From the NCBI GenBank assembly GCA_003453085.1, contig DMMK01000690.1, forward strand, positions 1 to 7,337: a DNA stretch of 7,337 bases. The letters are read 5' to 3'. Below the pieces are notes generated by a model. The model was given only the letters and a program-made list of their open reading frames with translations, searched no databases and had not been told where the DNA came from. Position numbers and translations under genes: made by a program. The stretch is from Verrucomicrobiales bacterium (GTDB lineage Bacteria; Verrucomicrobiota; Verrucomicrobiia; Verrucomicrobiales; Verrucomicrobiaceae). Below are positions 1-6,870 of the stretch, in pieces. Numbering within the stretch: position 1 is the stretch's first letter; each line of letters starts with the position of its first letter.

Positions 1-140
1 CGAACGCGGAGCCCCGCCCCCCCCCCGTCTTGAAGGTGCCCGTAACCGCCGCCGGGGCCCCCCCCCTCCTTTCGGGCCGGTGCGACCCAGGCACCCACGA
101 CTGCGGCCGGGCCAGCGGCCCCCTGCCAATGTATCAGATG
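1..140. other. Anomalous C/G-homopolymer left edge with no recognisable coding content
   Basis: The stretch holds a run of ten C (17-26) and a run of nine C (58-66), with dense GC-only words. It translates, in the frame of the giant protein, to a Pro/Gly/Ala-rich segment with two Cys and no domain. From about 150 onward the sequence becomes a clear cadherin-like repeat. It may be a poorly assembled contig end, a misjoined read, or a genuine low-complexity linker. I see no promoter or ribosome binding site in it. Confidence 0.4.
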
Positions 141-3100
141 ATCTCCCCCTCCACGTTCTCGAACGTGGCCCCCATCGCCAACAATGGCGTGCTCGCCGCT
201 TTCTCTGGCGTGCCGAAAAATGGTGTCCTCACCGCCTCTGATGCCAATAACGACACGCTGACCTTTGCCAAGGTCTCCGATCCGACCAAGGGCGTCGTTG
301 AGGTCCAGGCTAACGGCACCTACATTTACACGGCCAATGTCGGCGAACTCGGGGCTGACAGCTTCACTTTCGTGGCCGATGACGGCCCCGAAACCTCCGC
401 TCCGGCCACGATTAACATCACGATCAGCGAGCCACCGCCAAACGAGGCCCCTATCGCCATCCCGACGGAGATTTATGGCCGCGCAGGCGAGATCATTGCT
501 GGAGTGCTTGAAGGCACCGATGGCAACGACGACACGCTCATTTTCTCCGTCGTGGCTCAGCCCGCCTCCGGGGTCATCAGTTCTTTCTCAAACGATGGCC
601 GCTTTGTGTATCGTCCGAATGTCGGTTTCTTCGGCACGGATTCTTTCACCTTCAAGGTCAATGACGGCAACGCCGACTCCGCCACCGCCACGGTCCAGAT
701 CGTGATCGAGCAGGACATCCCCTCCTGGGTTTGGGTGGATGGTGACAACCTCCCCAAACAGCGTGGCATTTACGGCACTCAGGGTGAGGCCGCTCCTGCC
801 AACAAGCCCGGTGCCAGGACCGAGGCTGCCAGCGTCAGCAGTTCCGGCGGCATCTCCTATCACTTCGGCGGTCTGGGTTATGGCGAAGGCACCAAGACCG
901 GCGTCCTCAATGACCTCTGGAGCTATGACTCCGCCAGTGGTGAGTGGACCTGGATCAGTGGCGGCAAAGACGTCAATGCCCTGGGCAGCTACGGCAACAA
1001 AGGCGAAGCTTCTGAAACCAATGTCCCCCCAGCCCGCAGCGGTGCCCTCATGTGGCAAGACAATGACGGCGCTCTCTGGGTCTTCGGCGGCACCAATGCC
1101 ACCAAAGGCCTCCTCAATGATCTCTGGAAGTATGACCTGACTGAAAATGAGTGGACCTGGGTCGGCGGAGCTAACACCGCCAATGCCACCGGCACCTACG
1201 GCAGCCTCGGCCAGCCAGCTGCTCTCAATGCCCCTGGCGCACGCGTCAACGCTGTCTCCTGGAAGGATGCCTCTGGCCGTCTCTTCCTCTTCGGCGGTCG
1301 CGGTCTTCCCGCCACCGGCATCAAAGTGGGCCTCCTCAATGACCTCTGGGCCTTTGACATCGCCCTCGGCCAGTGGACCTGGCTCAGCGGCAGCAACGGT
1401 CTCGATGCCATCGGCGTCTATGGCGCTCTCGGCCAGCCTTCCAGCAGCAATGTCCCCGGTGGCCGCTCCGGCGCAGTCGCCTGGGTGGGCAATAGCGGCA
1501 ACCTTTGGCTCTTCGGCGGCAATGGCCGTGGCAATGGCACCAAGCTGGGCAACCTGAACGACCTCTGGCAGTTCGACTTCATCTCCAATGAATGGACCTG
1601 GATCTCCGGCTCCCAGGCCGTCAATGCCGTCGGCGTTTACGGCACCCTCGGCGACCACGCCTTCAATACCGTCCCAGGTGCCCGCGCGGGTGCCACCTCA
1701 TGGCTTGCTTCCGATGGGTCCCTCGTCCTCTTTGGCGGCCAGGGCACTGGTCACTTCAATGACGTCTGGGTCTTCGATACCGAAGAATCCCAGTGGACCT
1801 GGCTGAAAGGCTCCTCCGCTCTCAATGGCCTCGCCTCTTATGGCCAGCTTGGCGTGCCATCGCCCTCCTCCACCCCCGGCGCACGCCGTGGCTCCTCCGC
1901 CTTTACCGATGCCGAAGGCAATCTCGTGATCTTTGCCGGCACCAACGGCGCCAATAGCAACAACGACGTCTGGGTGCTCAACATCCCCGAGTTCCCCGTG
2001 GTCGAGCTTCAGTCCATCAGCAGCATCACGGAAGACTCCGCCACGGTCACTGTGAAGATCAACCCCAACGGCAACTCCACCTCCGCCGTTCTCAAGCTCA
2101 TCAAACTCACCGGCGGTGAAGACGAACAAGAAATTGATCTCGGTGTCATCGGCAGCGGCAGCACCCCCGTCACTGTGGTTGAAGAACTGACCGATCTCGA
2201 TCTCGGCTCCCGTTACGCCGTCATTGTCGAGGCTGAAAACATCCTCGGTTCCGGCCAGAGCCTCGTCCGCATCTTCACCACCCTCGGTACGGCCCCGGCC
2301 ATCATTGCCAATTTCGACAAAACCGAAAGTTCTTATCAGGAATCCGCTGGCACTGTGGCCGTCGAGGTCGTCCTCCCCTCTCCTGCGACGGAGGCCTTCA
2401 CGCTTCCGTTCACCGTCACCGGCACGGCTTCAGAAGGGGCCACAGGTGATTTCGTCACCACACCAGCCTCCGGCACCGTCAGCTTCTTCATCGGCCAGAG
2501 CCGCGCCACGGTCAATGTCGCCATCCGCGATGACCTCACGCTGGATGCCAATGAAACCGTCATCCTCACCCTGGGCACTCCGTCCGCCGTCAGCGTCACC
2601 ATTGGTGATGACGACGTCCACACGCTCACCATCCAGGACAACGACGGTCCGCCGGTCTTTGTTCAGGCCCCCGGTTCCCAGCTCGCCCGTCTAGGCAGCA
2701 AGGTCGTCTTCGATGGCACCGCCACCGGCACCCCCGTCCTGGCATACCAGTGGCGCAAAGGCGCGACCAACATCGCCAAAGCCACCCTCCCCACCTACAC
2801 CTTCGCCAGCGTGAAGCTCACCGATGCAGGCACCTACGGCGTGGATGTGCGTAACAGCATCGACACCCTCATCGCCAATTTCGACCTCGCCGTCGTGGAT
2901 ACCTCCGCTCGCAGCATCGTCCAGGCTGAAGGCACCACCGTCAGTGTGAAGGTGCAGAATGCAGGCACCGGCCTCACCTTTGCCTGGTTGAAAGAGGGCG
3001 ACCCCATCGGCCAGACCACCGATACCCTCACCATCCCGAACGCCACGGCCCTCGATTCCGGGGATTACACCTGTGTCATTTCGAAAGATGGCAGCGCCCC

Positions 3101-4367
3101 GCTCACCACCGGCATCATCCGCGTGAGCATCTTTGAAGAAGTCGTCGCTCCGCCTGCCTTCCTCGCTGGCAACTACGTCGGTCTGGTCAGCCCAGATGAA
3201 TCGGCCGGCGCGCCGCTCGGTGGCCGTTTTGATGTCGCCGTCACCACCAAGGGCGCCTACACCGCCAAGCTCATCCTCGGCACCACCACCCTCACCGGGA
3301 AAGGCCAACTCTTCATCACTGGCGGTGCCACCGCCGCCGAAGGCCAGGCCACCGTCAGCTTTGTCCGCAAAGGCCTGCCAAATCTCACCGTCCAGTTCGT
3401 CCTCAGCGGCGATGCAGACGAGCCTGTTACCCAGGCGATGGAAGGCCGCCTGGATGATCCCTTCAACGGTGGCAGCACCGAAATCGAAGGTTACCGCAAC
3501 CCTTGGGTCGCCAAGCCTAAGGTCGGCAGCTCCGATCTGCCAGCCACCAGCTACGTAGGCAGCTACACCTTCGGTCTGGACATTCCTGCCGATCTCGTCG
3601 GCATGCTCGACATCCCGCAGGGCAATGGCTTCGGTGCCGCCACCGTCACCACCGCAGGCACCGTGGCTTTCGTCGGTCGCACCGCCGATGGCGGCAAGTT
3701 CACCTTCTCCTCCATCGTGGGGCCGGCGGGCGACGTTCCATTCTACTCCGCCTTCACCCTCACTCAGGGTTACCTCGCGGGCTTCACCGCCATCACACCA
3801 GCGGGCACGAATTTCGACAGCAACAGCTTCGATGGTTTCCTCTCCTGGAAGAAAGTGGCCGCCGATGCCAAGTCCAAGGAGCTCGCCTACCGCGCCGGGT
3901 TTGATGAAATCGAACTCACCCTCTTCGGTGGCAAATGGCAGCCTCCCGTCAGCGGCGGTGTCATCGCGGACCTCAACGATGTTGATAACAATGCTGTCCT
4001 CTTCCTCAAGGAAGGTGGCTCCGCGCAGGCCGGGATCGAGCCTTTCACCTTCAGCATCCGCAACCTGAAGGATACCGGTGTCGTCCAGACCGTTGTCATC
4101 AACAAGACCCTGGCCGTCAACCCGAACAGCGTCACCTTCAAGCTCATCGCCAATCCCATGGGCCATTACTCTGGTACATTCACCGTTCCAAATCCCGTGA
4201 AGACCCTCGTCCGCACCGCCACCTATCAGGGCACCTTCATCCGCCTCACGAACGGTGAATTCGAGAGCGCCGGTTTCTTCCTCCTGGCCCAGCCTCCAGA
4301 GCCTGGCCAGACGGTGAAGACCGCGCCCCAGCTCAGTGGCGAGGCCCAGGTCGGCGTGCCGCGCTGA
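3..4367 (+). CDS. Giant modular Kelch/cadherin-like/Ig-like surface or secreted protein, 5'-partial
   Basis: Residues are numbered from a TTG at 30, which gives 1445 aa. The frame is open to the left edge and no signal peptide is seen; ATG 129 is the only early ATG, so the real start probably lies upstream. Domains in order: cadherin-like/VCBS-type repeats at about 45-135 and 138-228 (NxAPIA start, GVLTASDANNDTLTF, DSFTF.DDG); six Kelch-like repeats at about 231-652; an Fn3-like domain at about 656-751; Calx-beta at about 757-872, ending LTIQDND; two Ig-like domains at about 873-957 and 960-1036 (DAGTYGV and DSGDYTC motifs); and a beta-rich C-terminal module at about 1043-1425. No catalytic motif, LPXTG or PEP-CTERM is visible, and beyond the odd N-terminus there is a single Cys (1015). 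Such modules serve adhesion or carbohydrate/protein binding outside the cytoplasm; the ligand here is unknown. The gene ends TGA 4365-4367, before a strong terminator, and appears independent of the downstream cluster. Existence is sure, function is not. Confidence 0.9.
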   Translation, partial: NAEPRPPPVLKVPVTAAGAPPLLSGRCDPGTHDCGRASGPLPMYQMISPSTFSNVAPIANNGVLAAFSGVPKNGVLTASDANNDTLTFAKVSDPTKGVVEVQANGTYIYTANVGELGADSFTFVADDGPETSAPATINITISEPPPNEAPIAIPTEIYGRAGEIIAGVLEGTDGNDDTLIFSVVAQPASGVISSFSNDGRFVYRPNVGFFGTDSFTFKVNDGNADSATATVQIVIEQDIPSWVWVDGDNLPKQRGIYGTQGEAAPANKPGARTEAASVSSSGGISYHFGGLGYGEGTKTGVLNDLWSYDSASGEWTWISGGKDVNALGSYGNKGEASETNVPPARSGALMWQDNDGALWVFGGTNATKGLLNDLWKYDLTENEWTWVGGANTANATGTYGSLGQPAALNAPGARVNAVSWKDASGRLFLFGGRGLPATGIKVGLLNDLWAFDIALGQWTWLSGSNGLDAIGVYGALGQPSSSNVPGGRSGAVAWVGNSGNLWLFGGNGRGNGTKLGNLNDLWQFDFISNEWTWISGSQAVNAVGVYGTLGDHAFNTVPGARAGATSWLASDGSLVLFGGQGTGHFNDVWVFDTEESQWTWLKGSSALNGLASYGQLGVPSPSSTPGARRGSSAFTDAEGNLVIFAGTNGANSNNDVWVLNIPEFPVVELQSISSITEDSATVTVKINPNGNSTSAVLKLIKLTGGEDEQEIDLGVIGSGSTPVTVVEELTDLDLGSRYAVIVEAENILGSGQSLVRIFTTLGTAPAIIANFDKTESSYQESAGTVAVEVVLPSPATEAFTLPFTVTGTASEGATGDFVTTPASGTVSFFIGQSRATVNVAIRDDLTLDANETVILTLGTPSAVSVTIGDDDVHTLTIQDNDGPPVFVQAPGSQLARLGSKVVFDGTATGTPVLAYQWRKGATNIAKATLPTYTFASVKLTDAGTYGVDVRNSIDTLIANFDLAVVDTSARSIVQAEGTTVSVKVQNAGTGLTFAWLKEGDPIGQTTDTLTIPNATALDSGDYTCVISKDGSAPLTTGIIRVSIFEEVVAPPAFLAGNYVGLVSPDESAGAPLGGRFDVAVTTKGAYTAKLILGTTTLTGKGQLFITGGATAAEGQATVSFVRKGLPNLTVQFVLSGDADEPVTQAMEGRLDDPFNGGSTEIEGYRNPWVAKPKVGSSDLPATSYVGSYTFGLDIPADLVGMLDIPQGNGFGAATVTTAGTVAFVGRTADGGKFTFSSIVGPAGDVPFYSAFTLTQGYLAGFTAITPAGTNFDSNSFDGFLSWKKVAADAKSKELAYRAGFDEIELTLFGGKWQPPVSGGVIADLNDVDNNAVLFLKEGGSAQAGIEPFTFSIRNLKDTGVVQTVVINKTLAVNPNSVTFKLIANPMGHYSGTFTVPNPVKTLVRTATYQGTFIRLTNGEFESAGFFLLAQPPEPGQTVKTAPQLSGEAQVGVPR
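720..1985 (+). repeat. Six tandem Kelch-like repeats of about 67-74 codons
   Basis: Each unit carries the pattern WTW-x-G-(x)-G-x-YG-x-LG, then PGAR-SGA, a hydrophobic strand ending FGG, and NDLW-x-(F/Y)D. The first Trp of each W-x-W begins at bases 726, 945, 1152, 1374, 1593 and 1794, giving spacings of 73, 69, 74, 73 and 67 codons. NDLW or NDVW recurs at residues 294, 363, 437, 510, 577 and 645. The first unit (WVW) and the last NDVW are the most diverged, so the array closes as six blades, consistent with one beta-propeller. At DNA level the words around CTCAATGACCTCTGG are near-identical in several units. Known for the family: Kelch propellers bind proteins or glycans. Inferred: a binding role. 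Confidence 0.85.
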
Positions 4368-4391
4368 TCCCCCTCTGAAACTCCTGCTTCG

Positions 4392-4424
4392 AAAACATCC
4401 GGTCACCACGACCGGATGTTTTTT
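4392..4424 (+). terminator. Strong intrinsic terminator after the giant gene
   Basis: A perfect 13-bp stem is visible: AAAACATCCGGTC at 4392-4404 pairs with GACCGGATGTTTT at 4410-4422 across a 5-base loop (ACCAC). The T-run is six bases (4419-4424). It sits 24 bp after the stop codon at 4367. The opposite strand would have four T after the stem, so weak bidirectional action is possible. It separates the giant gene from the tetR cluster. Confidence 0.92.
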
Positions 4425-4432
4425 GGAAAGTA

Positions 4433-4449
4433 TTTGACCGTTGGTCAAA
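4433..4449. promoter_or_regulatory. Palindromic TetR-type operator, copy 1
   Basis: TTTGACCGTTGGTCAAA has perfect 7-base arms (4433-4439 and 4443-4449) around a 3-base centre. Length and symmetry are typical of operators bound by TetR-family dimers. It lies 18 bp before the tetR start and covers the putative -35 element, which predicts negative autoregulation. A diverged copy precedes the cupin gene. The palindrome is seen directly; binding by the adjacent regulator is inferred. Confidence 0.82.
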
Positions 4450-4461
4450 ATATAGAATACT
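4434..4461 (+). promoter_or_regulatory. Putative sigma70-type promoter of tetR
   Basis: A -35-like TTGACC (4434-4439) is followed after 16 bp by AATACT (4456-4461) as a -10; TAGAAT (4453-4458) is an alternative -10 with a short 13-bp spacer. The -35 is inside the palindrome, so bound repressor would block polymerase. Transcription would begin at about 4465-4468, at or next to the ATG at 4468, so the tetR message may be leaderless. No Shine-Dalgarno motif precedes the ATG. Confidence 0.5.
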
Positions 4462-4467
4462 CCGCCC

Positions 4468-5211
4468 ATGTCAGGGATCCTGTCCACCCCCACCCGCAAG
4501 GAACGCGAGTTCCAGGCGCGTGAGGAGTTGATCCTCACCCACGCCCGCCGCCTCCTCCTTGAGAAAGGCTTCCAGGCCTGGAACATGGAGCAGCTCGCCG
4601 AGGCGGTTGAGTATTCCAAAGGCACGCTTTACCAGCACTTCACATCCAAGGAAGATCTCGTCCTCGCCGTCGCCACAGCCTCCCTCCGCCAGCGGGCAGA
4701 TCTGTTTGAAAAGTCTTCTAACTTCAAGGGCCTCACCCGCGAACGCTGCCGCGTCATCGGCTTTGCCTGCTGCGAGTTCGCCGTCAGTTGTCCGGAATAC
4801 TTCCATGTCGAGATGATGCTGAAGTCCGCTTCCTTCTGGGAAAAAGCCAGCGAGGCCCGCCGCCAGGCTCATGCCTTCCAGGGCGCCCGCTGCTGGCGCG
4901 TGCTCAATCACATCGTTGTCGAGGCCATGGCCCTCGGCGAAATGCCCCGCACCCACTTCACGCCGGAACAGGCCACTTTCGCCCTCGTCTCTGTCACCGT
5001 CGGCAGCCATCTCATGGGCCAGGAGCCCCAGCTCAAGGTCCAGGCCGGCATCACCAGCCCCATGCTTTCCGTCCGCTTCAATCAGGACATCGTCTGCGAC
5101 GGCCTCGGCTGGAAGCCGCTCCTCCATGAGCACGACTACGCCGCGACCGACCGCCGCATCGTGAAGGAAGTCTTCCCCAATGCCACCTCCTGGCTGTACC
5201 CGGACACCTGA
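4468..5211 (+). CDS. TetR/AcrR-family transcriptional regulator
   Basis: The product is 247 aa and is a cytoplasmic DNA-binding repressor by family. The N-terminal domain spans about residues 17-65: a first helix with ILTHARRLLLEKGF, then the helix-turn-helix at about 39-58 (NMEQLAEAVEYSKGTLYQHF) followed by SKEDL, the classic TetR signature. The remaining ~180 residues form the variable ligand-binding/dimerisation domain; its inducer cannot be read from sequence. It has four Cys between about residues 92 and 111. Length is slightly above the usual ~200 aa, with a C-terminal tail of about 30-40 residues. ATG 4468 is the only good start and keeps the full HTH. The gene lies between two related palindromes and just before an ABC exporter operon, so it probably represses itself and that operon. 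The family call is secure; the regulon is inferred. Confidence 0.95.
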   Translation: MSGILSTPTRKEREFQAREELILTHARRLLLEKGFQAWNMEQLAEAVEYSKGTLYQHFTSKEDLVLAVATASLRQRADLFEKSSNFKGLTRERCRVIGFACCEFAVSCPEYFHVEMMLKSASFWEKASEARRQAHAFQGARCWRVLNHIVVEAMALGEMPRTHFTPEQATFALVSVTVGSHLMGQEPQLKVQAGITSPMLSVRFNQDIVCDGLGWKPLLHEHDYAATDRRIVKEVFPNATSWLYPDT

Positions 5212-5217
5212 CTTTTT

Positions 5218-5247
5218 TTGCCTATAAAATGACCATTAGTCAATAAA
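5218..5247 (+). promoter_or_regulatory. Candidate promoter for the cupin-permease-ATPase operon
   Basis: Two readings are possible. One is -35 TTGCCT (5218-5223), 18 bp, -10 AATAAA (5242-5247). The other is a -10 TATAAA at 5223-5228 without a good -35, which would put the operator over the start site. Both place the second operator where it would block initiation. This AT-rich stretch stands out in an otherwise GC-rich window. Read-through from tetR, only 48 bp upstream, could also drive the operon. Confidence 0.35.
5228..5244. promoter_or_regulatory. Imperfect TetR-type operator, copy 2, upstream of the cupin-exporter operon
   Basis: AATGACCATTAGTCAAT matches copy 1 at 12 of 17 aligned positions, including the TGACC half-site, the central TT and GTCAA. 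Its own arms pair at 5 of 7 positions. It ends 15 bp before the cupin ATG at 5260. Found in both intergenic regions that flank tetR, it suggests the regulator controls the downstream genes as well, perhaps with weaker affinity than at its own promoter. Confidence 0.7.
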
Positions 5248-5259
5248 CGACCTTTATTC

Positions 5260-5733
5260 ATGAGCGCTCCCTCCACTACCTCTCCACGCTTGTCCGATTC
5301 CGGCCTCTGCTTCCATCACCTGAACTGGGGCAGTCTCGATTCGATCTCCCAGCAGGAGTTCGGCGGCGTTACAGGAAAGCTTTTCCTCAAGGAGCTTCTC
5401 GGCCTCACAGGCATGGAGGTCTCGGCCAATGTCATGGCCCCGAGGCAGGGCATGCCCTTCTGCCACAGCCATAGGCTCAATGAAGAACTCTACATCTTCC
5501 TCTCCGGCAGCGGCCAGTTCATGGTGGGGGATTCCATCTTCGCCGTCGGTCCCGGTTCCTGCGTGCGCGTGGCCCCGCAGGGCATCCGCTGCTGGCGGAA
5601 TACGGGGGATGAACCTTTGCACTACCTTTGCATCCAGGCACCCGCCGGGGGCCTCGCCACCCAGGCCACGCAGGATGGCATCGGCGCGGGCCGCCCGCAT
5701 TGGAACCGCCGTCCTCAGGAGGTCGCTCCATGA
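5260..5733 (+). CDS. Small cupin-domain protein
   Basis: The product is 157 aa, a single-domain cupin with no signal peptide, so cytoplasmic. Cupin motif 1 is complete: H69-x-H71-x4-E76-x6-G83, in CHSHRLNEELYIFLSG. Motif 2 is P106-x-G108 followed by IRCWRN (109-114), with Cys111 where the fourth metal ligand is normally His; the usual x3 between His and Asn is x2 here. The fold is secure but the metal site is non-canonical. Cupins of this size range from sugar isomerases and dioxygenases to non-enzymatic ligand sensors, and the sequence does not choose between them. Its stop overlaps the permease start (ATGA at 5730-5733), so the two are translationally coupled. ATG 5260 has no Shine-Dalgarno motif. 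Placed between a TetR regulator and an exporter, it may modify or sense the exported compound; this is inference. Confidence 0.9.
   Translation: MSAPSTTSPRLSDSGLCFHHLNWGSLDSISQQEFGGVTGKLFLKELLGLTGMEVSANVMAPRQGMPFCHSHRLNEELYIFLSGSGQFMVGDSIFAVGPGSCVRVAPQGIRCWRNTGDEPLHYLCIQAPAGGLATQATQDGIGAGRPHWNRRPQEVAP
5717..5723 (+). promoter_or_regulatory. Strong ribosome binding site for the permease, inside the cupin gene
   Basis: AGGAGGT lies 6 bases before ATG 5730 and within the last codons of the cupin gene. It fixes the permease start at 5730 rather than at the in-frame ATG at 5628, which would add 34 Pro/Gly/Arg-rich residues read out of frame from the cupin. It is the only clear Shine-Dalgarno motif among the four starts that can be assessed. 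Confidence 0.85.
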
Positions 5734-6866
5734 ACTTCATCGCCCTGCGCATGCTCATGTCGGACCGCGCGAAGTACTTCGGCCTCATCTTCGCCTTCGC
5801 CTTTTCCACCTTCCTCCTGCAAAACCAGGTCAGCATCTTTTGCGGCATCATGAAGCGCACCGGCAGCCAGATCCTCGATGTCACCGATGCCGATGTCTGG
5901 GTCATGGACCGTTACACGGAGTATTTCGAGCAGACCAAGCCGCTCAAGGAAACCGACCTCACCCGCGTGCGCAGCGTCTCCGGGGTGGACTACGCGGTGC
6001 GTCTTTTCAAAGGCAACCCCACCGCCCGCACCCTGGCGGGAAAGTTCGCCTCCACCTTCACCCTCGGCGTGGATGACAGCACCCTCGTCGGCGCTCCTCG
6101 CCAGATGCTCCTCGGCCGCTGGGAAAGCCTGCGTGAGGCCAACAGCATCATCATGGACCGCGCCGGTTATGCCCTCCTCTTTCCCGGCGAGCCGATGGAA
6201 CTCGGCCGCGTGCTGGAGCTCAATGACCACAAGGTCACCCTCGTCGGTATCTCAGATTGCAGCGCCCCCTTCGTCAGCTTTCCCGTCATCCATGCCCGCT
6301 ATAGCGAGGCCATCAACTTCCAGGGCCGCGAGCGCAACCAGCTCAGCTTTGTCTTGGCCCGCGCCCGGCCTGGAATGAGTCCAGAAGCCCTCGCCCGTCA
6401 GATCGAGCGTGAGACTGGCCTCAAGGCCCGCACCACCGCCGAGTTCGCCTGGGACTGCGTCATCTACTACATGAAGAACACCGGCATCCCGGTCAATTTC
6501 GGCATCACCATCGCTGTTGCACTTATTGTTGGGCTGGCCGTCAGCGGGCAGACTTTCTACATGTTCACGGTGGAAAATCTCCGCCAGTTCGGCGCACTCA
6601 AGGCCATCGGCGTCACCAATGGCCGCCTCGTCACCATGGTGCTGCTTCAGGCCCTCGTCGCCGGGGCCATCGGTTACGCCATCGGCACCGGCATGGCGGC
6701 GGCGTTCTTTGAGGCCACCGCCTCCAATCTCGCCACCCGGGGCATCGTCCTCATGTGGCAGGCCGTGGCCGGCGTGGGCGTACTTATGGCTGTTGTTGTC
6801 GCCGCAGTCAGCTTCCTCAGCGTCCGCAAAGTGCTCGTTCTCGAGCCCGCCTCCGTCTTCCGTTGA
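5730..6866 (+). CDS. FtsX/MacB-type ABC transporter permease, DevC-like
   Basis: The product is 378 aa with the four-helix layout of type VII (MacB/LolCDE/DevC) permeases. TM1 is at about 17-37, followed by a large extracytoplasmic domain at about 40-250, then TM2 (about 257-280), TM3 (about 302-327) and TM4 (about 340-365). After TM2 comes VENLRQFGALKAIGVTNGRL (281-300), the FtsX-family cytoplasmic segment that couples to the ATPase. Length, the short C-terminus and permease-before-ATPase order resemble DevC of DevBCA exporters more than the longer MacB, which carries its own ATPase. Relatives do not carry substrate through the membrane but drive an adaptor/outer-membrane channel by mechanotransmission; DevBCA exports glycolipids in cyanobacteria. 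It overlaps the cupin by 4 bp and lies 4 bp before the ATPase. Family is near certain, substrate unknown. Confidence 0.93.
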   Translation: MNFIALRMLMSDRAKYFGLIFAFAFSTFLLQNQVSIFCGIMKRTGSQILDVTDADVWVMDRYTEYFEQTKPLKETDLTRVRSVSGVDYAVRLFKGNPTARTLAGKFASTFTLGVDDSTLVGAPRQMLLGRWESLREANSIIMDRAGYALLFPGEPMELGRVLELNDHKVTLVGISDCSAPFVSFPVIHARYSEAINFQGRERNQLSFVLARARPGMSPEALARQIERETGLKARTTAEFAWDCVIYYMKNTGIPVNFGITIAVALIVGLAVSGQTFYMFTVENLRQFGALKAIGVTNGRLVTMVLLQALVAGAIGYAIGTGMAAAFFEATASNLATRGIVLMWQAVAGVGVLMAVVVAAVSFLSVRKVLVLEPASVFR

Positions 6867-6870
6867 TTTT

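Noticed and set aside
720..1985. Periodic repeat considered as a CRISPR array or DNA-level tandem repeat
   Set aside because: The period is about 200-220 bases, sits in a single reading frame, and conservation follows protein motifs (WTW, NDLW, FGG, PGAR); it is a Kelch array.
2691..4625. Long open frame on the minus strand (644 codons), and a similar one at 588-1658 (356 codons)
   Set aside because: They lie opposite the giant gene, whose C-ending codons deplete stops on the other strand. Their translations are Gly/Ala/Glu/Asp-rich without any domain, while the + strand frame shows clear domains throughout.
4471..5133. Minus-strand open frame of 220 codons over tetR
   Set aside because: It is a composition shadow; the + strand frame encodes an unmistakable TetR HTH.
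5192..5219. Possible terminator at the end of tetR (GG-TGT / ACA-CC stem with one bulge, followed by seven T at 5213-5219)
   Set aside because: The stem is only five pairs with a bulge and lies 4 bases from the T-run, overlapping the stop codon. The T-run is as well explained as part of the AT-rich promoter region.
5628..5729. Upstream ATG that would extend the permease by 34 residues
   Set aside because: The extension is Pro/Gly/Arg-rich, overlaps the cupin in another frame, and lacks a binding site. ATG 5730 has AGGAGGT at ideal spacing and starts directly before TM1.
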